DNA from: Verrucomicrobiia bacterium
GTDB lineage: Bacteria; Verrucomicrobiota; Verrucomicrobiia; Limisphaerales; UBA11358
Assembly: GCA_030038175.1 (NCBI GenBank)
Contig: JASHPN010000176.1
Coordinates: 1-46,916, forward strand
Length of the DNA stretch: 46,916 nt
Direction of reading: 5' to 3'
In this document: piece after piece, positions 31,912 to 38,429 of the stretch
How positions within the stretch are numbered: the first letter of the stretch is position 1
Layout of the letters: every line of letters starts with the position of its first letter
Notes under the pieces: model-generated
What the model was told of the DNA's origin: nothing
Seen by the model: only the letters and a program-made list of their open reading frames with translations
Databases searched by the model: none
Position numbers and translations under genes: made by a program

Positions 31912-32289
31912 TTATATTAGAATTAATGTAAAGACTGCCGCGGTAATCAGGCTCAGGACCGGCACCGCAAAGAGCAGATGCGCTTTGGGACAATGCGCCA
32001 TGATAAGGCAACAGATCGGCATGGTGATACCGCCGACGATAAAGGACGCGGACGCCAACTCTACAAGGGGGCCGTTAAGAGAAAGGAGGAGGATGGTGCC
32101 CCAAAACAGGAGGTTGACGGTGCCGAGGCCGAAGAACGAGATATGGCCCAGGCGATACATGCGGCGCATGAAACTGCCATAACCGCCCAGCCAGTTTTCG
32201 CCATGGAAAAACATTCCCATGACCATGCCGGTGACGAAGCCGAGCAAAATCCAAAGCCAGCCAAACAGGAGATTGATTCCCGCGTGCAT
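31912..32289 (-). CDS. Small four-segment membrane protein coupled to the radical SAM gene
   Basis: This 125-residue protein has four hydrophobic segments and no family that I can name. Between segments one and two it has a polar stretch, 'GENWLGGYGSFMRRMYRLGH', then 'ISFFGLGTVNLLF'; the His and the 'LGHISFFGLG' block look like conserved functional residues rather than filler. The second half has Cys pairs around 'MPICCLIMAHCPKAHLL'. Its stop is one base from the ATG of the radical SAM gene, so the two are almost certainly cotranscribed and translationally coupled. It could be a partner subunit, a lipid-handling protein or simply an unrelated passenger. Confidence 0.6.
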   Translation of the reverse strand: MHAGINLLFGWLWILLGFVTGMVMGMFFHGENWLGGYGSFMRRMYRLGHISFFGLGTVNLLFWGTILLLSLNGPLVELASASFIVGGITMPICCLIMAHCPKAHLLFAVPVLSLITAAVFTLILI

Positions 32290-32443
32290 GTCATGCTTCT
32301 ACCACGGGAACTCTCGAGCCAATGAATTGATAAAATTTCGCGGGGCATTGAAATTCTGAATGGAGAGGCTTGTTTGAACCGCGAAATACGCGAATGGATT
32401 GTTGACAGGAGGGCGCGAGTTTCGGATTATTCGCCCGGCGATC

Positions 32444-32470
32444 CTTGATGCAATACGCAATACGGAACAC
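32444..32470 (+). repeat. Dispersed repeat family E, divergent copy 3
   Basis: 'cttgatgcaatacgcaatac' followed by ggaacac resembles the copies at 20714 and 24957 with t/c changes. It lies in the 230-bp gap between the small membrane protein gene and the retropepsin gene, which otherwise shows only an AT-rich stretch (32480-32515). Confidence 0.35.
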
Positions 32471-32519
32471 TTGCCACCGAGAACCAACAATCCAATAATC
32501 CGTTAATCCAATCTCTGCC

Positions 32520-32909
32520 CTACGCCGCTTTGACCTTGGGGCGGCCAAACGCCTTCAATGTTTCCAGGGAAATAAAACGATTCGGTCCGTCATCGAACGC
32601 CAGGCCGATATTGTGCATGGTCCGGGCGCCAATCACGACGGGATCGCCCGGCTCGGCAAAAACCACATCAGCCGTCGTCTCGTGGCCGTTGGCATTGAGA
32701 ATGGCACAACCCGTGTCGCGTTTGAGAGGCTTGCCATTCGGCCCGGGCAGAAGCTGTTTAAACCGTGGCGTCACGCCGATGTCGCGCAAACGCTCCGCCG
32801 GCAGCCAGGTCAATTCCGAGCCGGTGTCCACCAGCGCTTCCAGAAGTATCATGTTCCGCCCCTCGTCCTTCGGGCTGCGGGCCGCAATTTGGATTTTGAA
32901 TATGCTCAT
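32520..32909 (-). CDS. Single-domain retropepsin-like (clan AA) aspartic protease protein
   Basis: These 129 residues look like one retroviral-type aspartyl protease fold. They contain the catalytic 'LEALVDTGSELTWLP' (Asp28-Thr29-Gly30), and near the end the flap/closing strand 'VVIGARTMHNIGLAFDD', the bacterial clan AA equivalent of ILG-x-x-x-L. As in retropepsins, two copies would have to dimerise to form an active site. Bacterial members are common but little studied. No signal peptide or membrane segment is visible. ATG 32909 is chosen because the first beta strand begins there; three more codons are open upstream. It stands alone, between the radical SAM pair and the divergent GH127 gene. 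Confidence 0.75.
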   Translation of the reverse strand: MSIFKIQIAARSPKDEGRNMILLEALVDTGSELTWLPAERLRDIGVTPRFKQLLPGPNGKPLKRDTGCAILNANGHETTADVVFAEPGDPVVIGARTMHNIGLAFDDGPNRFISLETLKAFGRPKVKAA

Positions 32910-33173
32910 TTGGAACAAGGCGATGATTCAAGTGACAGTTTCACTGAGCCTAATATAAAACAGAAGTTTCTGGACTCAATCGGGACCGCCCCCAAAAGCC
33001 CTATTTTGTCCGATTTTGCACTAGACATGTCCCGGGACTGTGTCCCAGGAGTGTAACTCTGAAACAGAAAATGCACTGGGCCCACGAAAGATATGAGAGA
33101 AGGCCGCAAGGGAAACGTGCGACAAAATGGACTTGAAGTTATGCCGAATGGCGGGAGAATCACACAAAACGCG

Positions 33174-35180
33174 ATGCCCGTCACGCAAAAGAGCCCAAAG
33201 TCCCCGAGAATCATCAACTCGCTTCTTGCTGCTTTAGCGGTTACCGCGTCGTTGCCGAGTTTGCCGGTCGCGGCGGACGATTATCCGTTTAAACCCGTGC
33301 CGTTTACCGCGGTTCACCTGGACGACTCATTCTGGGCGCCGCGTCTGGCGACCAACCGCATCACGACAATTCCCTATGCGTTTGGCAAATGCGAGGAATC
33401 GGGGCGCATGAATAATTTCGAACGCGCCGCCGCCGTGTTGCGCGGCGAAAATATCGCTGATCGCAAGCCACCCGGCTTTCCCTTCGACGACACGGATGTC
33501 TATAAAGTGCTGGAAGGCGCATCCTACGCGCTGGCGGTGCAGCCGGACCCAAAAATGCAGGCGTATCTCGACAATCTGGTCGCGCTTATCGCCTCGGCGC
33601 AGGAGTCGGACGGGTATTTATACACCGCGCGCACGATTGATCCGCAGCATCCGCATCGCTGGTCAGGCGACAAGCGGTGGGTCAATGAAGAGCAATCGAG
33701 CCATGAGCTTTATGACGCCGGCCATTTATTTGAAGCCGCTGCCGCGCATTACCAGGCCACCGGCGAAACCAATTTGCTGAGCGTCGCGAAAAAGGAAGCG
33801 GATTTGCTCTGCGCCACTTTTGGCCCGGGAACCGATCAACTGCATCTCTGGCCCGGCCATGAAATTGTCGAGATGGGCCTGTGCAAACTCTACCGCGTTA
33901 CCGGCGATGAACGTTATCTCCGGCTTGCCAAATATTTCATTGATGTGCGCGGTACCGCGCCGGGCGGCGACAATTACCATCAGTCGCGCATTCCGCCGGT
34001 AAAACAGACCGAGGCCGTTGGCCACGCGGTTCGCGCCGGCTACCTTTATAGCGGCATGGCGGACGTGGCGGCGCTGACCGGCGACCAGGATTACGTTCAC
34101 GCGATTGATGCGATCTGGCAGAATGTCGTCGGCACAAAACTTTATGTCACCGGCGGTATTGGCGCAGTCCCGCGCATCGAAGGTTTCGGCCCGGATTATT
34201 ACCTGCCCAACGGGACGGCGTATTGCGAAACCTGCGCGGCAGTGGCAAATGATTTTTGGAATGAACGCCTGTTCCTGCTCCATGGCGACGCCAAATACAT
34301 GGACGTTTTTGAGCGCACGCTTTACAACGGCCTGCTCTCGGGCGTTTCGCTCGACGGCACGAAATTCTTCTATCCCAATCCGCTCGAATGCGCCGGCCAC
34401 TACCGGCGCAGTCCGTGGTTTGGCTGTGCGTGTTGTCCCGGCAATATCACGCGCTTCCTGCCGTCGTTGCCCGGCTATTTTTACGCGGCACGCGGCGATG
34501 TCATCTTTGTGAATCTCTTTGCCGGGAGTTCGGCGAACATCAAACTGGACGACGGCCGCAAAATCGCGCTCACACAAGTGACGCGTTATCCATGGGATGG
34601 CGGCGTGAAAATCATCGTCGCGCCGGAGAAAAAATCGAAATTCACGCTGGCGGTTCGGATTCCCGGCTGGGCGCGCAACGAGCCGGCACCCGGCGACCTT
34701 TACCGCTTTGCGGATACCAACACCGACCCGGTGACGTTCGCTGTAAATGGCAAGGCGGTGGAATACGACTGCAAAAATGGCTACGCGAAATTGCGCCGTT
34801 CGTGGAAGGCTGGTGACGTGGTGGAACTGGAGCTGCCCATGCCGGTCCGCCGCGTTTTGGCCAATCCAAACGTCAAGGCGGATGCCGGCCGCGTCGCATT
34901 GCAGCGCGGACCGATTGTTTTTTGCGCCGAATGGCCGGACAACCCCGGCGGCAACGTGCTTGACTTGACGCTGCCCGACAACGAGCCGCTCTCCGCGCAC
35001 TTCGAGCCGCAATTGCTCAATGGCGTGGAAGTGATCCATGGCCGCCCGCTGAACGCGGACAACGCGGAACAGGATTTCACCGCGATTCCCTATTTCGCCT
35101 GGGCCAATCGCGGTCCGGGTCAAATGACGGTGTGGCTGCGCCGCGGGCAGGACTTTGACAGAATCACACCACACTTATGA
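33174..35180 (+). CDS. Exported GH127 beta-L-arabinofuranosidase
   Basis: This 668-residue enzyme belongs to the GH127 (former DUF1680) family, which releases L-arabinofuranose from plant glycoproteins and arabinans using a zinc-bound cysteine nucleophile. The zinc site is visible: Glu352 and Cys354 in 'YCETCAAV', and Cys418, Cys420 and Cys421 in 'FGCACCPGNITRFLPSLP'. Cys420 corresponds to the catalytic cysteine (Cys417) of HypBA1. An N-terminal export signal ('NSLLAALAVTASLPSLPVAA') places it outside the cytoplasm. ATG 33174 is preferred; ATG 33141 or 33093 would lengthen the part before the signal. It is the only plus-strand gene between 9413 and 44690, so it has its own promoter. With the GH30 enzyme it could strip arabinogalactan side chains. 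Confidence 0.9.
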   Translation: MPVTQKSPKSPRIINSLLAALAVTASLPSLPVAADDYPFKPVPFTAVHLDDSFWAPRLATNRITTIPYAFGKCEESGRMNNFERAAAVLRGENIADRKPPGFPFDDTDVYKVLEGASYALAVQPDPKMQAYLDNLVALIASAQESDGYLYTARTIDPQHPHRWSGDKRWVNEEQSSHELYDAGHLFEAAAAHYQATGETNLLSVAKKEADLLCATFGPGTDQLHLWPGHEIVEMGLCKLYRVTGDERYLRLAKYFIDVRGTAPGGDNYHQSRIPPVKQTEAVGHAVRAGYLYSGMADVAALTGDQDYVHAIDAIWQNVVGTKLYVTGGIGAVPRIEGFGPDYYLPNGTAYCETCAAVANDFWNERLFLLHGDAKYMDVFERTLYNGLLSGVSLDGTKFFYPNPLECAGHYRRSPWFGCACCPGNITRFLPSLPGYFYAARGDVIFVNLFAGSSANIKLDDGRKIALTQVTRYPWDGGVKIIVAPEKKSKFTLAVRIPGWARNEPAPGDLYRFADTNTDPVTFAVNGKAVEYDCKNGYAKLRRSWKAGDVVELELPMPVRRVLANPNVKADAGRVALQRGPIVFCAEWPDNPGGNVLDLTLPDNEPLSAHFEPQLLNGVEVIHGRPLNADNAEQDFTAIPYFAWANRGPGQMTVWLRRGQDFDRITPHL

Positions 35181-35259
35181 AGAGGTTTCGGCCCCAAGGG
35201 CACATGGGTACAGAGCCAAGAGAATGGATGATGGAAGATTGAAGATGGAAAAGGCGGTC

Positions 35260-35301
35260 GTGCTGCGGCTGGTCCCGCAGACGGGACACAGTCGCGCTCC
35301 G
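35260..35301 (+). repeat. Dispersed repeat family A, copy 3
   Basis: This is the cleanest copy. 'gtgctgcggctggtcccgc' and 'gggacacagtcgcgctccg' flank a short centre, with inner arms gtcccg and cgggac able to pair. It lies in the 145-bp gap between the convergent GH127 and recJ genes, where it could also serve as a hairpin that ends transcription. Confidence 0.65.
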
Positions 35302-35325
35302 AGCGCTGGTCCGACGATGACGGTA

Positions 35326-37050
35326 TTATCGCGCCGGGCGCCAGTCCAAAAGCTTCAGTTGAATGGTGCGGCTGCCGTTGAAGTGATTGATTTGGGGGGC
35401 GAAGGCGAGGTCAAATTTTCCGACCGGCAATGATTTGTCACCGCCGTTCCACCACACCGCCTCGTGCGTGGCGGCGCCATCGGTCACCCGCATTTTGACG
35501 TGCTGCTTGTCGGAGCCAATTCGCTGGAGCGGCCGGGCGTGGGACACATTTCGCGCGCAGAATTGAGCGACCGGATTTCCCTGGCCGTGCGGCTTTAATT
35601 TTTCGAGTTCGTAAAGTGCTTCAAACGTCATTTCATCCAATCCCACGGCGGCATCCAGGCGCAGCGACGGCTGGAGGTCATCAGGTTTCAAGACGCGGCG
35701 CGCGACTTCGTTGAGTTTTTCACGAAACAAATCAATTTTATCCGGCAAGACGCTCAAACCCGCCGCCATCGCATGGCCGCCATGGCGCACGAGCAAATGG
35801 CTGCACTCGCGCAGGGCGGCCGCCAAATCAAAGCCCGCGATGCTGCGGCCCGAGCCGCGCATCTCGCCATTTTCACCGCCAATGATAATCGTCGGACGGT
35901 AAAATTCCTGCAATACGCGCGAAGCCACGATGCCAACGACGCCGATGTGCCAGAGCAATTGGCCTTCAACGATGACAAAATGGTTGTTGGGATCAAATTT
36001 CAGGCGAATCGCGCCCAGAGCTTCCTGAACAATCGTCTTCTCAATTTTTTGGCGTTCGCGATTGCGCGCGTCCAGGCTCATTGCCAGCGGCATGGCTTTT
36101 TCCTTGTTTTCCGCCAGCAACAGGTCCAATGCCTCCGCCGCGTTTTCCAGCCGGCCCGCGGCGTTGAGGCGGGGACCGAGATGAAAACCCACTTCATAGA
36201 CGCCAACTTTTTGGCCGACCTGAGCCACTTCTTTGAGCGCGACGATTCCCGGGCGTTGCGTTTCGTTGAGCCGGTGGAGACCGGTAGCGGTCAAAATTCG
36301 GTTCTCTCCGACCAGGGGCACCTGATCGGCGATGGTCCCGAGCGCGACGAGGTCGAGCAACCGCTTCAAATCAAATTCGGCCGTGCCGGACAAATTTGCG
36401 GCACGACCCTGTTTGACAATGGCGTGCGCGAGTTTGAAGGCCAGGCCGACGGAACAAAATTGGGTAAAAGCAGAGCCGCGACCGTGAGGAAGCGCCGCCT
36501 GAGGGTTGACGAGCGCCGATGCGGGCGGCGCAGGGTCCGAAATCTGGTGATGGTCCAGGACAATGACGTCCACGCCGCGCGCGCCAACGGCGGCGATGGT
36601 CTCGACGGCGGTTGACCCGCAGTCCACGGCGAGCAGCAGAGTGGTTTGGAATTTCCTGAGGCAGTTCTCCACGCCGTCCGCGCTCAGGCCATAGCCTTCG
36701 TCCATCCGGTGGGGAAGGTAAAATTCCGCGCGCCAGCCCAACGTGCGAAATACTTCCAGGAGCAACGCCGTGGCGGTGACGCCGTCCACGTCGTAATCGC
36801 CAAAAATGACGAGCAGTTCGCCCCGTTCGCGCGCGCGAAAGAGCCGGGCCACGGCGCGGTCCATGTCCGGCAGGAGGAACGGGTCCGTGAGGTTCTTTAG
36901 GCGTGGCGCGAGAAAGTTTTCGACGGCGGGCGCTTCGCTCAAACTGCGGTTGAGGAGGCATTGCGCCAGCAAGTGCGAAATGCCGAGGGACGATGCCAGG
37001 CGCGCCGCCAGCAGCGGTTGGGCGGGAGCCAGTGACCAGGCAAACTTCAT
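35326..37050 (-). CDS. recJ: Single-stranded-DNA-specific 5'-3' exonuclease RecJ
   Basis: RecJ degrades single-stranded DNA 5' to 3' during recombination, mismatch and base-excision repair. The 574-residue length is normal. DHH-phosphoesterase motifs are visible: 'VIFGDYDVDGVTATALLLE', 'LLAVDCGSTAVE', 'VIVLDHHQISDPAPP', and the DHHA1 part 'GRSIAGFDLAAALREC' with 'RHGGHAMAAGLSV'. Just after the DHH motif the protein reads 'ALPHGRGSAFTQFCSVG'; the 'LPHGRGSA' part is encoded by a dispersed family B repeat (36471-36494), apparently inserted in frame in a surface loop. Its ATG overlaps the stop of terC by four bases, so translation is coupled to the terC-hicA-hicB run. Confidence 0.95.
   Translation of the reverse strand: MKFAWSLAPAQPLLAARLASSLGISHLLAQCLLNRSLSEAPAVENFLAPRLKNLTDPFLLPDMDRAVARLFRARERGELLVIFGDYDVDGVTATALLLEVFRTLGWRAEFYLPHRMDEGYGLSADGVENCLRKFQTTLLLAVDCGSTAVETIAAVGARGVDVIVLDHHQISDPAPPASALVNPQAALPHGRGSAFTQFCSVGLAFKLAHAIVKQGRAANLSGTAEFDLKRLLDLVALGTIADQVPLVGENRILTATGLHRLNETQRPGIVALKEVAQVGQKVGVYEVGFHLGPRLNAAGRLENAAEALDLLLAENKEKAMPLAMSLDARNRERQKIEKTIVQEALGAIRLKFDPNNHFVIVEGQLLWHIGVVGIVASRVLQEFYRPTIIIGGENGEMRGSGRSIAGFDLAAALRECSHLLVRHGGHAMAAGLSVLPDKIDLFREKLNEVARRVLKPDDLQPSLRLDAAVGLDEMTFEALYELEKLKPHGQGNPVAQFCARNVSHARPLQRIGSDKQHVKMRVTDGAATHEAVWWNGGDKSLPVGKFDLAFAPQINHFNGSRTIQLKLLDWRPAR
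36471..36494 (+). repeat. Dispersed repeat family B, copy inside recJ
   Basis: The plus strand reads 'cagagccgcgaccgtgagga' then agcg, matching the copy at 16503-16527 at 23 of 24 positions. On the recJ strand it codes for 'LPHGRGSA', about 15 residues after the DHH motif, without breaking the frame. Confidence 0.7.
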
Positions 37051-38000
37051 TGTTTTTCGGTCCGGTCACGCCAGGCGGCGGTGACCGATAAGGAAATGGA
37101 AATCAAAAGGATGGCGGCGACGACCATCAGCGCAACGGTCGTTGGGAGCTGGATTTGAAACCATTTTGGCTCGTGTCCATGCGGATCGAAGAGCATTTCA
37201 AGGCCGATAAAGACCAGCACGGCGGACACGCCGATGTTCAGGTAGCGAAAATAGCCGAGCGCGCCGGCCAGCACGAAATACATTGAACGCAGGCCCAGAA
37301 TGGCAAAAACGTTGGAGGTGAAAACAATGAAAGCGTCCCGGGTTACGGAAAAGATGGCGGGGATGGAATCCAGGGCAAAAATCAAATCGGTGGTTTCAAT
37401 GAGCAGCAGCGCGAGCGCCAGCGGCGTGAGCATCAAGGCGCCATTTCTCCGAAAAAATTTTCCGCCGTCGAATTGCTCGGAAATGGAAAAGAACCTTTTT
37501 GCGGTCCGGAGCACCAGGTTTCGCTCTGGTTGCATTTGTTTTTTTGAGAAAAGCATTTTCGCGCCGGCCAGGACCAGGAAGGCGCCGAAGAGATACAAAA
37601 TCCAATCGTAACAGGTGATGAGCGCCACGCCGGCGGCAATCATGGCGCCGCGCATCACCAGGACGCCCAGGATGCCCCAAAAAAGGAGGCGATGCTGATA
37701 CTCTGCGGGCACGCGCAAGTAGGCGAAGAGGACGGCGATGACAAGGACGTTGTCGAGTGAAAGAGAAAGCTCGATGACATAGCCGGTCGTGAATTGGACG
37801 GCTTCTCCGCGGCTGCGCCAAATGCAGAGGGCCGCGGCAAAGAGCATGGCCAGGGAGAACCAGACGATGCTCCAGCCCAGCGCTTCCTGGAATTTAATGA
37901 CCCGCGCCCGCGGATGAAAAACTCCCAGGTCGAGCGCCAGAAAAAATACAATAAAGGAAATAAAACCGAGCCACGCCCAGGAATTGATTTGGATTACCAT
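37047..38000 (-). CDS. TerC/Alx-family membrane protein
   Basis: This 317-residue protein has about nine membrane segments and belongs to the TerC family. Members export Mn2+ (Alx, YkoY, MeeF) or take part in tellurite-linked stress responses, and some load metal onto exported enzymes. Conserved acidic membrane motifs are visible: 'LDLGVFHPRARVIKFQEAL', 'ELSLSLDNVLVIAVLF' and 'ETTDLIFALDSIPAIF'. These Asp/Asn-rich segments are thought to bind metal. It is unusual in being tied to a toxin-antitoxin pair: its ATG shares one base with the TAA of hicA (TAATG), and its stop overlaps recJ by four bases. No yybP-ykoY type riboswitch can fit directly upstream because that space codes for HicA. Confidence 0.88.
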   Translation of the reverse strand: MVIQINSWAWLGFISFIVFFLALDLGVFHPRARVIKFQEALGWSIVWFSLAMLFAAALCIWRSRGEAVQFTTGYVIELSLSLDNVLVIAVLFAYLRVPAEYQHRLLFWGILGVLVMRGAMIAAGVALITCYDWILYLFGAFLVLAGAKMLFSKKQMQPERNLVLRTAKRFFSISEQFDGGKFFRRNGALMLTPLALALLLIETTDLIFALDSIPAIFSVTRDAFIVFTSNVFAILGLRSMYFVLAGALGYFRYLNIGVSAVLVFIGLEMLFDPHGHEPKWFQIQLPTTVALMVVAAILLISISLSVTAAWRDRTEKQ

Positions 38001-38176
38001 TATTTAGACAGCATTTTGAGAATGTGCTTCGCAAGGGGTTCCTTTATTTCACGATGACGCGGCACCGGTTGCGCCATTTTCGTAATGGGATTTTGATACC
38101 AATCGTGTTTTCCGCCATGACGAATAAACACGCAACCGGATTCTTCAATTTTCTTTATCAGGTCGCGATGTTTCAC
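38000..38176 (-). CDS. hicA: HicA-family toxin (mRNA interferase)
   Basis: This 58-residue protein reads 'VKHRDLIKKIEESGCVFIRH' then 'GGKHDWYQNPITKMAQPVPR' then 'HREIKEPLAKHILKMLSK', the full HicA double-stranded RNA-binding fold. The catalytic His is in 'GGKHDWYQN' and the family's 'VPRHREIKEPLAKHI' end is present. HicA toxins cleave mRNA and stop growth when free of HicB. The start is GTG 38176, which overlaps the TGA of hicB (GTGA), so antitoxin is made first and translation is coupled. The stop TAA shares its last base with the ATG of terC. Both overlaps place the pair within a longer transcript rather than as a free-standing module. Confidence 0.88.
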   Translation of the reverse strand: MKHRDLIKKIEESGCVFIRHGGKHDWYQNPITKMAQPVPRHREIKEPLAKHILKMLSK

Positions 38177-38364
38177 GCGAGTTCGAGTTCAGCATGACGG
38201 CGAACGCACGGAATTTCACCGGAAGTCAGATCGTGATACAAATCAGCCAAGTGCTCTTTCAAATCCGCCAAAGACTCGCCTTGTGTCAAATAATCCGGAA
38301 ATTCGTCCAGATGTCCAATCCAGGCGTCACCGTCCTGCCAATAAGTAAACTCAGCTTTGGTCAT
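38173..38364 (-). CDS. hicB: HicB-family antitoxin, short form
   Basis: This 63-residue antitoxin has the partial RNase H-like HicB fold: 'MTKAEFTYWQDGDAWIGHLD' then 'EFPDYLTQGESLADLKEHLA' and 'DLYHDLTSGE'. It ends soon after that domain ('CVRRHAELELA'), so there is no ribbon-helix-helix or helix-turn-helix DNA-binding domain. It should neutralise HicA by direct contact but is unlikely to repress its own promoter by itself. ATG 38364 is chosen because the fold begins there; upstream codons lie in the gap after secDF. The antitoxin-first order is common for short HicB forms. It starts 65 bases after the secDF stop on the same strand. Confidence 0.85.
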   Translation of the reverse strand: MTKAEFTYWQDGDAWIGHLDEFPDYLTQGESLADLKEHLADLYHDLTSGEIPCVRRHAELELA

Positions 38365-38429
38365 ATTGCTAATTTGGCACGATGGAGCGTGACCGCAAGA
38401 GAATTTTAGACGCAACGAGACGTTGTCCT

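Noticed and set aside
32291..32548. Short minus-strand frames (85 and 63 codons) before the retropepsin gene end
   Set aside because: They cover a family E repeat and AT-rich DNA, and their translations have no domain or export signal.
33726..35174. Long open frame (482 codons) on the minus strand
   Set aside because: It is antisense to the GH127 gene, which has its full zinc site and a signal peptide. High GC produces long empty frames here.
38000..38180. A manganese riboswitch (yybP-ykoY type) upstream of terC
   Set aside because: This was expected for Alx/TerC genes, but the space is filled by the HicA coding sequence with clear family motifs, and I see no riboswitch-like pairing.
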